NCBI GenBank assembly: GCA_016200675.1 | Contig: JACQEH010000006.1 | Span: forward strand, 1 to 43,133 | Length of the DNA stretch: 43,133 nucleotides | From: Chloroflexota bacterium | GTDB lineage: Bacteria; Chloroflexota; Limnocylindria; Limnocylindrales; CSP1-4 | Direction of reading: 5' to 3' | Shown here: positions 8,501 to 15,259 of the stretch, one piece after another | How the letters are laid out: every line of letters begins with the position of its first letter | How positions within the stretch are numbered: position 1 is the stretch's first letter | Made by a program: the position numbers and the translations under genes | The notes under the pieces: model-generated | Told to the model about the DNA's origin: nothing | Seen by the model: the letters and a program-made list of their open reading frames with translations, nothing else | The model's database searches: none

Positions 8501-11253
8501 GGCGCCTCAAGCTCCTGGACGTCGATCTCGTGATCCTGAACGAGCACGGCGCCACCTACGCGGCGACGCTCCAGGAGGCCCTCGAGACCGTCGTCCGGAC
8601 GAGCCAGTCCAGCCTCTCCCAGGACGGCCACCCCGGCCGGGGCAGCGTCCACATCCTGCGCGGCGACCAGCTGGCCGGGCCCGACCGGACGGTCCTGCTG
8701 GCCGCGGCCCGGGCGGTCCTCCTCAGCCATCGCGGAACGCTCAGCGACCAGGTCGTCCGGATGGAACGGCCGCAGCGGATCGCCGCGAGCCCGCCGCTGG
8801 TCGCGCCGCGCAGCGCCACGCCCGACGCCCCGGTGGCGCGTCCCGAGCTCGAGTACTTCAACGGCCTCGGGGGCTTCGCCGACGAGGGCCGGGAGTACGT
8901 TGCGATCCTCGGCCCCGGCCAGGCGACGCCGGCCCCGTGGCTCAACGTGATCGCCAATCCGGGGTTCGGGTTCCAGGTCTCGGAGTCTGGGGCGGGCTAC
9001 ACCTGGTCGGGCAACAGCCACGAGAACCAGCTGACACCCTGGTCCAACGATCCGGTCAGCGATCCGGTCAGCGAGGCGATCTACCTGCGCGATGACGAAA
9101 GCGGCGAGCTGTGGGGACCCACCGCCCTCCCGATCCGGCTGGAGGACTCGACGTACGTCGCCCGTCATGGCGCCGGCTACAGCCGCTTCGAGCACCTCCA
9201 CGACGGCATCAACCTGGGTCTCGTCCAGTTCGTCCCGCTCGACGGGGCGGTCAAGGTCTCGGTCGTCACGGTCGAGAACCGCTCCGGCCGTCCGCGTCGG
9301 CTGTCCCTGACCGCCTACGCCGAGTGGGCCATGGGGACGTCGCGTGCCGCGAGCGCGCCGTGGATCGTGACCTCGCTCGAGCCCGACACGGGCGCACTCC
9401 TCGTGCGGAACCCCTCGAACACGGAGTTCGCCGGTCGACATGCCTTCCTCGACCTCGGCGGGCGCCAGACCGCCTGGACCACCGACCGGACCGAATTCCT
9501 GGGCCGCAACGGGGCGCCGGACCGGCCGGCAGGCCTGGCGCGCGGCCACGTGCTGGCCAGCGCCGCGGGCGCCGGCCTGGATCCGTGCACCGCCATCCAG
9601 ACGACGTTCGAGCTGGCGAGCGGGACGCGAACCGAGGTCGTCGTCCTCCTCGGAGAGGCCGCCGACGCGGCCGCCGCCGCCGCTCTTGTCCGCACGTCGC
9701 GGGCGATGGACCACGCGGCGGAGCTCGCGGCGATCGCGAAGCACTGGGACGACACGCTCGGCGCGGTCCAGGTGCGGACGCCGGAGCGGGCGATGGACCT
9801 CATGCTCAACCGCTGGCTCATCTACCAGACCATCGCCTGCCGGCTCTGGGCACGCGCCGGCTTCTACCAGGCCGGCGGCGCCTACGGCTTCCGTGACCAG
9901 CTCCAGGACGTGATCGCCCTCGTCACCCCCCGCCGCGACCTCGCCCGGGGGCACCTCCTCCGGGCAGCGGCCCGGCAGTTCCCCGAGGGCGACGTCCAGC
10001 ACTGGTGGCACCCGCCGTCAGGTCGGGGTGTCCGGACCAGGATCTCGGACGACCGGGTCTGGCTGCCCTACGTCGTCGATCGCTACATCGCCGGCAGCGG
10101 CGACGTCGCGGTCCTCGAGGAGGTCGTTCCGTATCTCGAGGGACCGGTCCTCCAGCCCGACCAGGTGGACGCGTACTTCCTGCCCGGGCGCACCTCGACG
10201 CCGGCGTCGCTCTTCGAACACTGTGCGGCGGCGCTCGACCGCAGCCTCGCCCTCGGCACGCACGGCCTGCCCCTGATCGGGTCCGGCGACTGGAACGACG
10301 GGATGAACCGCGTCGGCCGTGAAGGGCGTGGCGAGAGCGTCTGGCTGGCCTGGTTCCTGTACGCCGCCCTGGCCGCCTTCGTCCCGTATGCCGAGGCTCG
10401 CGGAGCGGCCATCCGCGCGGAGCGCTGGCGGGACACGATGAAGGGCCTTCGACGGGCCCTCGAGCGGCACGGCTGGGACGGCGACTGGTATCGCCGGGCG
10501 TTCTTCGACGACGGCACGCCCCTCGGGTCGGCGGCGAACGTCGAGTGCCGCATCGACTCGATCGCCCAGTCCTGGAGCGTCCTGTCCGGGGCCGCGAATC
10601 CCGTCCACGCGGCGCGAGCGATGGCCGCCGTCGAGGAATACCTCCTCCGCCGCGGCGACGGGCTCGTCCTGCTCCTCACGCCGCCCTTCGACCAATCGGA
10701 CGTGGACCCCGGCTATGTGAAGGGCTACCTGCCCGGGATCCGCGAGAACGGCGGCCAGTACACGCACGGGGCGATCTGGTCCGTCCTCGCCTTCGCCGCC
10801 CTCGGCGACGGCGACAAGGCGGGCGAGCTCTTCTCCATCCTCAACCCCGTCAACCACGCCAGCACCCGGGCCGGGGTCCATCGCTACAAGGTCGAGCCGT
10901 ACGTCATGGCCGGCGATGTCTACTCGGAGACGCCCCACGTCGGGCGCGGCGGGTGGACCTGGTACACGGGCTCGTCGGGCTGGATGTACCAGGCCGGGAT
11001 GGAGGCCATCCTCGGCTTCCGGGTCCGAGGAGCCACGCTCGCGATCGATCCCTGCATTCCGCGTTCCTGGCCGCGCTATGAGATCGACTTCCGGTACCAC
11101 GCGGCGAGGTACCGGATCGTCGTCGAGAACCCTGCCGGGGTCAGCCGCGGCGTGGCCTCGATCCTCGTCGATGGGGCGCGCCTGGCACCCGGGGCGGCCG
11201 TCCCCCTCGTCGACGACGGCCTGACCCACCAGGTGGCCGTCGTCCTCGGCTGA
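2566..11253 (+). CDS. ndvB: Cyclic beta-glucan synthase (NdvB/ChvB-type, GT84 plus GH94)
   Basis: At 2895 residues this has the size and module order of NdvB/ChvB cyclic beta-1,2-glucan synthases. A helical N-terminal domain ends in a Gly-Pro-rich linker (about 366-382), then membrane segments (about 419-475). The GT84 glycosyltransferase domain follows, with a DAD motif at 643-645 and QHRWARGDW at 790-798. More membrane segments span about 840-1005. A glycoamylase-like domain has NWYDTRTL near 1112 and SWSGSMFEYLMP near 1395. Two GH94 beta-sandwich units start near 1608 and 2096. The GH94 catalytic barrel has GFRDQL near 2437 and GSGDWNDG at 2572-2579, the motif that carries the catalytic acid in this family. 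In known homologues UDP-glucose is polymerised on a protein-linked primer and the GH94 part controls chain length. No exporter gene (cgmA/ndvA type) is adjacent. The linkage made by this protein cannot be read from sequence. Confidence 0.93.
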   Translation: MTANQAFPDSPGRARRRVRPPPELDEPILAELFSAERLEQHARTLAAAQPVTSTPRRGRAVAPRIADNGRVLLESYRILARAIKDERSITPAAEWLVDNFHIVDEQLREIRDDLPPDYYRELPKLAEGHLAGYPRVLGIAWAYVAHTDSRFDPDSLRRMIQAYQEVEPLTIGELWAIAISLRILLVDNLRRLAEQIVRSRVARQLADDLADGLLGLGGGSPTEAMAALRRRAKASLPTAARVQLFQRLRDQDPDVTPALGWLEELLAAQGTTTEEMVRLEHQRQATMNVTVRNVITSMRIISWFDWARFVESVSLVDRLLEAQSAFAAMDFATRDRYRHAVEALARASGSTEIEVAQAAASMAAAAPGPVPGPAPGPAPGASASAPARDPGHYLISTGRHELERRLGVRASLPSRLRRAVVVPATIGYLGTVAFVTGAALAVPLALSGRLGLGTLLVAMAAILPASDLAIALVNRLVTNVLGPRPLPRLDLDEGVPTAMRTLVVVPTLLTSADAVEGLVGQLEVHYLGNTEGDLRFALLTDWRDAPTEHVEGDDELLSVAAAGIERLNDRYGEAPGGGARFLLFHRLRRWNESENCWMGWERKRGKLEELNALLRGATTTSILVTGRPVSTPPPGVRFVVTLDADTRLPRGAVGRLVGTIAHPLNEPTYDPGAGRVTHGYGILQPRVTPTLPAEHEASPFQRIFSGSAGIDPYASAVSDVYQDLFGEGSFTGKGIYDVDAFAAALGGRVPENTLLSHDLFEGTFARAGLVTDVELFDEFPQNYLVAAARQHRWARGDWQLLPWILGRARGAAGRRPGAMPGIGRWKMVDNLRRTLSAPFTVVALVLAWALPSVAAGPWTAFVLACFVIPESLPILSGILPKRRNISKRSHLRAVGADVALGAAHVGLGLTLLAHQAWLMADAVARTLWRLVVTHRMLLDWTTAAEAKASQDLDAPGFARQMAGSVAIAAAATAAVLLGNPPAALIAAPFLVLWAASPIVARWVSTPRADGVAELLSAADVGVLRQAARRTWRFFETFVGPADNALPPDNFQDDPVPAVAHRTSPTNIGMYLLATVTARDFGWIGTLEMVERLEATLASMERLERYRGHLYNWYDTRTLARLEPAYVSSVDSGNLAGHLLVLSNACRLMIEQPLPIAAAEAGIEDAISLVRAAAGAITDNRRSQTLGRRPLDEALSAPRPNHPADGVTATSWRAALAGLEAYTQTLTDVAAALTAERGDGDQTELVAWAESARSAVASHARDAELLAGAGEAGRLPTLAELADDARARGPMAGDQGLMVGSSATNLVRRLRAIADHAQDLFRQTDFSFLFDPTRKLLSIGFRVLDGTLDPSCYDLLASEARLASFLAIAKGDAGPEHWFRLGRVLTPVGRGSALISWSGSMFEYLMPALVMRSPALSLLDQTYRLVVARQMSYAEELGVPWGMSESAFNARDLEQTYQYASFGVPGLGLKRGLSQDVVVAPYATALAAMVQPEAAVRNFDRLAAAGAAGRYGFREALDYTTRRLPEGATVAIVQSYMAHHQGMALVALGNVVNGRLMVERFHADPIVEATELLLQERMPRDVLVGRPRAEEVKGAADVRDLVPPVVRRFTSPHDAIPRTHILSNGRYAVMVTAAGSGYSRRRDLAVTRWREDATRDPWGAYLFLRDMQSGAVWSAGHQPTGAEADSYEVNYAEDHADFLRRDGSIVTGLTIVVSTEHDAEIRRVTLANLGSQVREIELTSYAEIALGPQAADVAHPAFENLFVQTEFIPAIGALLATRRPRSADEPPIWAAHVAAVEGDGAGVLQYETDRARFLGRGRTVRSPVSVMDGRPLSDTVGPVLDPIFSLRCRVRLAPGETAHAIFSTVIAGSRDEVLDLADKYRDAATFERATTLAWTQAQVQLHHLGIESDEAHLFQRLANRIIFSDPSLRPAAGILAANDRGAPTLWAHGISGDLPIVLVRIDEAEDLDIVRQLLRAHEYWRLKLLDVDLVILNEHGATYAATLQEALETVVRTSQSSLSQDGHPGRGSVHILRGDQLAGPDRTVLLAAARAVLLSHRGTLSDQVVRMERPQRIAASPPLVAPRSATPDAPVARPELEYFNGLGGFADEGREYVAILGPGQATPAPWLNVIANPGFGFQVSESGAGYTWSGNSHENQLTPWSNDPVSDPVSEAIYLRDDESGELWGPTALPIRLEDSTYVARHGAGYSRFEHLHDGINLGLVQFVPLDGAVKVSVVTVENRSGRPRRLSLTAYAEWAMGTSRAASAPWIVTSLEPDTGALLVRNPSNTEFAGRHAFLDLGGRQTAWTTDRTEFLGRNGAPDRPAGLARGHVLASAAGAGLDPCTAIQTTFELASGTRTEVVVLLGEAADAAAAAALVRTSRAMDHAAELAAIAKHWDDTLGAVQVRTPERAMDLMLNRWLIYQTIACRLWARAGFYQAGGAYGFRDQLQDVIALVTPRRDLARGHLLRAAARQFPEGDVQHWWHPPSGRGVRTRISDDRVWLPYVVDRYIAGSGDVAVLEEVVPYLEGPVLQPDQVDAYFLPGRTSTPASLFEHCAAALDRSLALGTHGLPLIGSGDWNDGMNRVGREGRGESVWLAWFLYAALAAFVPYAEARGAAIRAERWRDTMKGLRRALERHGWDGDWYRRAFFDDGTPLGSAANVECRIDSIAQSWSVLSGAANPVHAARAMAAVEEYLLRRGDGLVLLLTPPFDQSDVDPGYVKGYLPGIRENGGQYTHGAIWSVLAFAALGDGDKAGELFSILNPVNHASTRAGVHRYKVEPYVMAGDVYSETPHVGRGGWTWYTGSSGWMYQAGMEAILGFRVRGATLAIDPCIPRSWPRYEIDFRYHAARYRIVVENPAGVSRGVASILVDGARLAPGAAVPLVDDGLTHQVAVVLG

Positions 11254-11681
11254 GCGCAGTTCTCGGACCGCCGCCCTCCCGCGGCCCCGCGCAATCGCCG
11301 ACCTGCGGGCGCGGGGCGTCCGCATTCGAGGACGACGAGGCGCGGGATCCGCCGACCAGCGACGGCGTCGCCGACGTGGGCCACACATGGGCCTCGACAG
11401 GGGACTCACGTTGGCGGCCCTGCGATGTCGGGCGGCCGCACGTGCGGTCGTTCCGATCGGGCGAGCGTCGCAGCCCGTCGTGGCTGGTGCGACCGGCGCG
11501 CTGGTACCGAGAGGGGCCGGACCTTCAGGCCCGGGGCCGGCGATGCCAGAACGTCACCGCGCGGCGACTGCGCATGCCGCCGACGCCGGTAGCGCCGGTC
11601 CGATGGATGTCGCATCATCGCCGGCACGCCACCTGCAGCGGGGCCCCTCCCGACGCAGGCGCCGTGCATGAGGACCGACCG
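11254..11681. other. Intergenic region without recognisable gene
   Basis: These 428 bases contain the hairpin described separately close to the glucan synthase stop. Frames that cross the region lack family-like sequence, and the frame continuous with the downstream cyclase gene upstream of 11682 is Arg/Pro-rich and looks non-coding. Nothing else is identified. Confidence 0.5.
11284..11317 (+). terminator. Candidate transcription terminator hairpin after the glucan synthase gene
   Basis: A perfect 9-bp inverted repeat, GCCCCGCGC at 11284-11292 and GCGCGGGGC at 11309-11317, encloses a 16-base loop about 30 bases after the stop codon. No T tract follows, as is common in very GC-rich genomes, so assignment rests on stem strength and position. 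Confidence 0.45.
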
Positions 11682-12542
11682 ATGGCCCGTCTCCAGGCCA
11701 AGGCGCTCGATCTCCCGGACGAGGTCCGGCCGACGCCGTTCGGGCGTGTCGACATCTACAACCTCGACGACCTGGTCATCGGACGGATGGTCTTCCAGCC
11801 CGGCTGGCACTGGATGGAGCACGTCCAGCCGATCGCGGGCACGAGCCTCTGCCAGTACCACCATGTCGGCGTCTGTATCAGCGGCCGGCTCGGGAATCGC
11901 CTCGAGGATGGCACGGTGCTCGAGATCGGCCCGGGCATGGTCTTCGAGATCCCGCCAGGCCACGACGGCTGGGTCATCGGCGACGAACCGTTCGTGGCCT
12001 ATGACGTGGCCGGCGTCCGGTCCTTCGCCCGGGTGGACCAGGCGACCCAGCGCATCCTCGGGACGATGCTCTTCACCGACATCGTCGACTCCACCGCTCT
12101 CGCCGAGTCGCTCGGACCGGCCGGCTGGCGGGAGCTCGTGGGAACGCATAACGAGCGCATTCAGTTCGAGCTCGATCGCTATCGCGGGCGGCTCGTCAAG
12201 ACGACCGGTGACGGCGTCCTGGCCATCTTCGATGGGGCGGAGCGGGCCGTCCGGGCCGCGGCGGCAATCTGCCTCGCGGCGAAGTCCCTGGGCCTCGCCA
12301 TCCGGGCCGGGATCCACACGGGCGAGGTCGAGATCGCCGCGGGCGATGTCCGGGGGCTGGCCGTGCACGTCGCCGCGCGGGTCATGGCCCAGGCCGGCCC
12401 GAGCCAGGTCCTCGTGTCGGCAACCACCCGGGAGCTTGTTGCCGACTCCGGACTGGCGTTCGTGGACGCGGGCAGCCACGAGCTGAAGGGGGTCTCGGGC
12501 GCGCGCCAGCTCTACCGCCTCGCGGCGGCTCCGACGGGCTGA
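11682..12542 (+). CDS. Cupin-class III adenylate/guanylate cyclase fusion protein
   Basis: A 286-residue protein. Residues about 20-112 form a small beta-barrel-like domain with cupin features, including 'MVFQPGWHWMEHVQPI', paired His at 60-61, and 'GMVFEIPPGHDGWVIG'. Residues about 125-285 are a class III nucleotidyl cyclase domain. Its two metal-binding aspartates are visible as D133 in LFTDIVDST and D177 in KTTGDGVLAIF, and GLAVHVAARV (225-234) is typical of cyclases. No membrane segment is present, so it should be soluble. The start is set by GAGGACCGACCG before the ATG; an in-frame GTG six codons upstream is an alternative. An N-terminal ligand-binding cupin could control second-messenger synthesis, which is an inference. 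Whether cAMP, cGMP or neither is made cannot be decided from sequence. Confidence 0.87.
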   Translation: MARLQAKALDLPDEVRPTPFGRVDIYNLDDLVIGRMVFQPGWHWMEHVQPIAGTSLCQYHHVGVCISGRLGNRLEDGTVLEIGPGMVFEIPPGHDGWVIGDEPFVAYDVAGVRSFARVDQATQRILGTMLFTDIVDSTALAESLGPAGWRELVGTHNERIQFELDRYRGRLVKTTGDGVLAIFDGAERAVRAAAAICLAAKSLGLAIRAGIHTGEVEIAAGDVRGLAVHVAARVMAQAGPSQVLVSATTRELVADSGLAFVDAGSHELKGVSGARQLYRLAAAPTG

Positions 12543-12649
12543 CCGTCGCGAAGCGGCCCGAATCTCGGGGTCGCCGGAACCATTCGGCCCCTGGGCGCGA
12601 CATACACGCTGAGCGCGACCTGACGGTCGCGCCGCGAACGAGGGCCGGC

Positions 12650-13216
12650 ATGGACCAGCGAGAACGCGTCGAACGGGCGAGGCGAGGCGATCATGACGCC
12701 TTCGCCGTGCTCGCCGGCACGTTCGTCGCGCGGCTGGACGCGGCGGCCCGCCTCATCCTCCGGGACCCCGAACTTGCGCGAGACGCGGTCCAGGAGGGCG
12801 TCATCCACGCCTGGCGGAACCTGCCCACGCTCCGTGACCCCGATCGATTCGAGGCATGGCTGCACCGGCTGGTGATCCGTTCGTGCATCGACATCCTGCG
12901 CCGGCGAGGTCGTCGACCGATCGAGGTCGAGCTGAGCCCGATCGATGGCCCAGCGATGGCCGATGTCTCTGCACTCATTGCCGACCGCGAGGTGCTCGAC
13001 GCGGCGCTCAGGCGCCTCGATCCCGAGTGGCGAGCGGTCGTCGTCCTGCACTTCTACCTCGGCCTGCCGCTGCCGGCCGTGGCCTCCACCCTCGGCATTC
13101 CCGTCGGCACCGCCAAGTCACGACTCCACCGATCCCTGGCCGCCATGCGGCTCACGATCGATGCGGATCAAGGCGAGGCTGGACCGACATCACGCAGGCA
13201 AGGGCAGTACGCATGA
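12650..13216 (+). CDS. RNA polymerase ECF-type sigma factor
   Basis: A 188-residue ECF sigma factor. Region 2 spans about residues 18-85, with RDPELARDAVQEGVIHAW and then RFEAWLHRLVIRSCIDILRR. Region 4 spans about 118-172, with the LDPEWRAVVVLHFYLGL start and a helix-turn-helix ending in GTAKSRLHRSLAAMR. GAGGG lies about six bases before the ATG. The stop codon overlaps the start of the next gene as ATGA, the same coupling seen in the sigma pair at the left end of the window. It probably works with the downstream membrane protein, as inferred from this coupling. Confidence 0.92.
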   Translation: MDQRERVERARRGDHDAFAVLAGTFVARLDAAARLILRDPELARDAVQEGVIHAWRNLPTLRDPDRFEAWLHRLVIRSCIDILRRRGRRPIEVELSPIDGPAMADVSALIADREVLDAALRRLDPEWRAVVVLHFYLGLPLPAVASTLGIPVGTAKSRLHRSLAAMRLTIDADQGEAGPTSRRQGQYA

Positions 13217-14481
13217 CCCCGTTCGACCGGCTGGAACGCCACCTGCCCGATCTCCTGTCCGACCTGGCTTCGGCCCGCGTCCCGGACTACTTCGACGACC
13301 TCCTCCAGGCCACCGCTCGCACCCGCCAGCGTCCCGCCTGGGCTTCCCTCGAAAGGTGGCTTCCCGTGGATCTGACCCTGCCCGCACCGCTGGGCCGAGC
13401 CCGCCTGGCACCGCGGCTCGCCCTTCTCCTCCTGGCCGCCCTGCTCGCCGCAGCGGCCCTCATCGCCTACGCCGGCTCGCACCAGGTCCGATTGCCGGCC
13501 CCATTCGGGGTGGCGGCCAACGGCTCGCTTCTGTTCAACACCGCGGGCGGCGACATCGTCTCGGCGGATCCGGCGACCCTGAACGGGACGACGATCGTTG
13601 CCGCGAAGGCGGCAGCGACGGCCGATGGGGTGATTCCGTCCCGGAACGGACGATTCATCGTGCTGGCAAGCAAGCTTGGAGGCGGTGAGCAGTTCTCGAT
13701 CGCCAACGCCGACGGCTCCAACGTGCGCCCCCTTCCGGGCACCTGGATCAACCAGTCCGAGATCGACACGTCGCCGACGGATTCGCAGGTGGCCATCGTC
13801 TCCGAGATCAACGGTGTTCCGTCGATCTCGACGATCGAGACCGACGGGTCGTCCTTCCGGACGCTCCGGCTGGGCCTCGAGGTCAACAGCCTGTGGTACC
13901 TGCCGGACGGGCGGCTCCTGTTTCATGGCGCTTCCACGTCCGGCGCCCCGACCTACGGGCTGTACACGGTGAAGCCGGACGGCACCGGGCTTCGCGGGAT
14001 CGGCCAGACCTCGACCGTCGATGACTGGCTGGCCATCTCGCCATCTCCCGATGGCAGTCGCCTCGTCTACCACAAGTGGGTCGACCTCCCGCTCGAGCAC
14101 GGCCGGCTCCATGTCGTCGACATCGCGTCGGGCACCGATACGACCCTCCCGGTCGCCGGTGCCACACCGGCCGACGAGTTCGAAAGCGCGACCTTCTCGC
14201 CGGATGGCCGGACGATCCTCTTCAAGTGGTTCAGCGCGGACCAGAACGTCCGGCTGGCGATGATGCCTGCCGCCGGAGGGACCGCCGTCCTCCTCGGGCC
14301 GGCCGTTCCCTACGACGTCTCGCCCGACGCCCTCTTCTCACCGGATGGCCGTTCGGTCATTGCCTGGTACCCATCGCGTGGCGAGCTCTGGCTCCTCGAC
14401 CCCGCTGGCCACTCCGGGGCGGATCGGAAGCTGCCGCTCGCTGTCGTCAACCTCCCGACCTGGCAGCGCGTCGCTCCGTGA
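13213..14481 (+). CDS. Membrane-anchored WD40/TolB-like beta-propeller protein, sigma factor partner
   Basis: A 422-residue protein starting at the ATG that overlaps the sigma factor stop. The N-terminal 65 residues are cytoplasmic-like, and one strong membrane segment lies at about 67-87 (RLALLLLAALLAAAALIAYAG). The rest is extracytoplasmic and contains TolB/PD40-type propeller repeats, seen as 'SPSPDGSRLVYHKW', 'TFSPDGRTILFKWF' and 'LFSPDGRSVIAWYP'. These SPDG blade signatures are established for WD40-like/TolB propellers. No zinc-finger anti-sigma motif is seen. The topology, with a short inner domain, one helix and an outer sensor, suits a signal-transducing sigma regulator, but that role is inferred from operon structure. 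A downstream start is unlikely because it would break the coupling. Confidence 0.88.
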   Translation: MTPFDRLERHLPDLLSDLASARVPDYFDDLLQATARTRQRPAWASLERWLPVDLTLPAPLGRARLAPRLALLLLAALLAAAALIAYAGSHQVRLPAPFGVAANGSLLFNTAGGDIVSADPATLNGTTIVAAKAAATADGVIPSRNGRFIVLASKLGGGEQFSIANADGSNVRPLPGTWINQSEIDTSPTDSQVAIVSEINGVPSISTIETDGSSFRTLRLGLEVNSLWYLPDGRLLFHGASTSGAPTYGLYTVKPDGTGLRGIGQTSTVDDWLAISPSPDGSRLVYHKWVDLPLEHGRLHVVDIASGTDTTLPVAGATPADEFESATFSPDGRTILFKWFSADQNVRLAMMPAAGGTAVLLGPAVPYDVSPDALFSPDGRSVIAWYPSRGELWLLDPAGHSGADRKLPLAVVNLPTWQRVAP

Positions 14482-14593
14482 CGTGGCGCTCGGGGGCCGT
14501 CGTGGACGATGGGTTCGCGGCGGCCGCCGGGCGTCGTTCCGACGCCTCCAGGGCCCGGAATCCGGTGTCGCCTTCGTCATCGCCAAGGGGAGG

Positions 14594-14669
14594 TGGAGCG
14601 GGAGACGGGGTTCGAACCCGCGACATTCAGCTTGGGAAGCTGACACTCTGCCAACTGAGTTACTCCCGC
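14594..14669 (-). tRNA. tRNA-Gly (anticodon CCC)
   Basis: Read on the minus strand, the sequence folds into a full cloverleaf. The acceptor stem pairs GCGGGAG with CTCCCGC, and the D stem pairs ACTC with GAGT. The anticodon stem pairs TCAGC with GCTGA around the loop TTCCCAA, giving anticodon CCC. The T arm pairs GCGGG with CCCGT around TTCGAAC, with one G-U pair. The body is 73 nt with discriminator U, and CCA follows directly in the DNA. It decodes GGG glycine codons. Confidence 0.96.
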
Positions 14670-14733
14670 TCGGGAGAGCGCGGATTCTAGCCGCCGGGAA
14701 CCAGCGCCGCAATCGCGGGCATCGACGGCGTCG

Positions 14734-15234
14734 CTACTCGCCCATCACCGTGACGTGCACCGTGCGGTCGCGCGGACGTGTCCCGTCGAAGTCGACGAAG
14801 TAGATCCGCCCGAACTCGCCCAGCTCCATCGCGCCGTCGTTGACCGGGATCGTCTCGGAGCGGCCGATCAGCCCGGAGCGGATGTGGGCGTCGGTGTTGA
14901 GGCTCCACCAGGCCTCCTCGCCGAGGTTGCCCGTGGCGTGGGCGATGTGGAGCGGGCCCGGGTGCATGTACTGGCCTTCATGGCGACAGGTCGGGGCGAC
15001 CATCTCGAGGCGGTCGAGCATGTCCTGGAGCAGGAACTCGGTCCCGTCGAAGGTCCGGTCGTGCGACGCCTCCTGGATGATGACCGAGCAGGTGGTGTGC
15101 TGCGAGTAGACCGTGACCGTGCCGGCCCTGATGCCCGATGCCGACACCGCGGCGGCCGCCTCGGCGGTGACGTCGTGGAAGGTCGGCTTGCGGAGGGGAC
15201 TGCTGACGCTGACGACAACGTGGTGGACGGTCAT
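14734..15234 (-). CDS. yjbQ: YjbQ/UPF0047 family protein
   Basis: A 166-residue protein of the YjbQ/UPF0047 family. The family's conserved features are visible: VYSQHTTCSVIIQEA (about 42-56), the HIAHATGN block (about 96-103) and the 'IPVNDGAMELGEFGRIYFVDFDG' stretch near the C-terminus. Escherichia coli YjbQ has been linked to secondary thiamine-phosphate synthase activity, but the physiological role of the family is poorly defined. The gene lies 25 bases after the TIM-like gene and may be the last member of the leftward sugar operon. It has its own purine-rich upstream region, and the functional link is uncertain. Confidence 0.9.
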   Translation of the reverse strand: MTVHHVVVSVSSPLRKPTFHDVTAEAAAAVSASGIRAGTVTVYSQHTTCSVIIQEASHDRTFDGTEFLLQDMLDRLEMVAPTCRHEGQYMHPGPLHIAHATGNLGEEAWWSLNTDAHIRSGLIGRSETIPVNDGAMELGEFGRIYFVDFDGTRPRDRTVHVTVMGE

Positions 15235-15259
15235 GAGAGGTCCTTTCGCTCGCCGGTGT

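Noticed and set aside
7393-10011. Second long antisense frame under the glucan synthase gene (872 codons)
   Set aside because: Same reasoning; it lies opposite the GH94 domains and has no family-like blocks.
11376-11681. N-terminal extension of the cupin-cyclase frame
   Set aside because: It is Arg/Pro-rich with no homology-like sequence; the ATG at 11682 has a GAGG site and begins the cupin-like fold.
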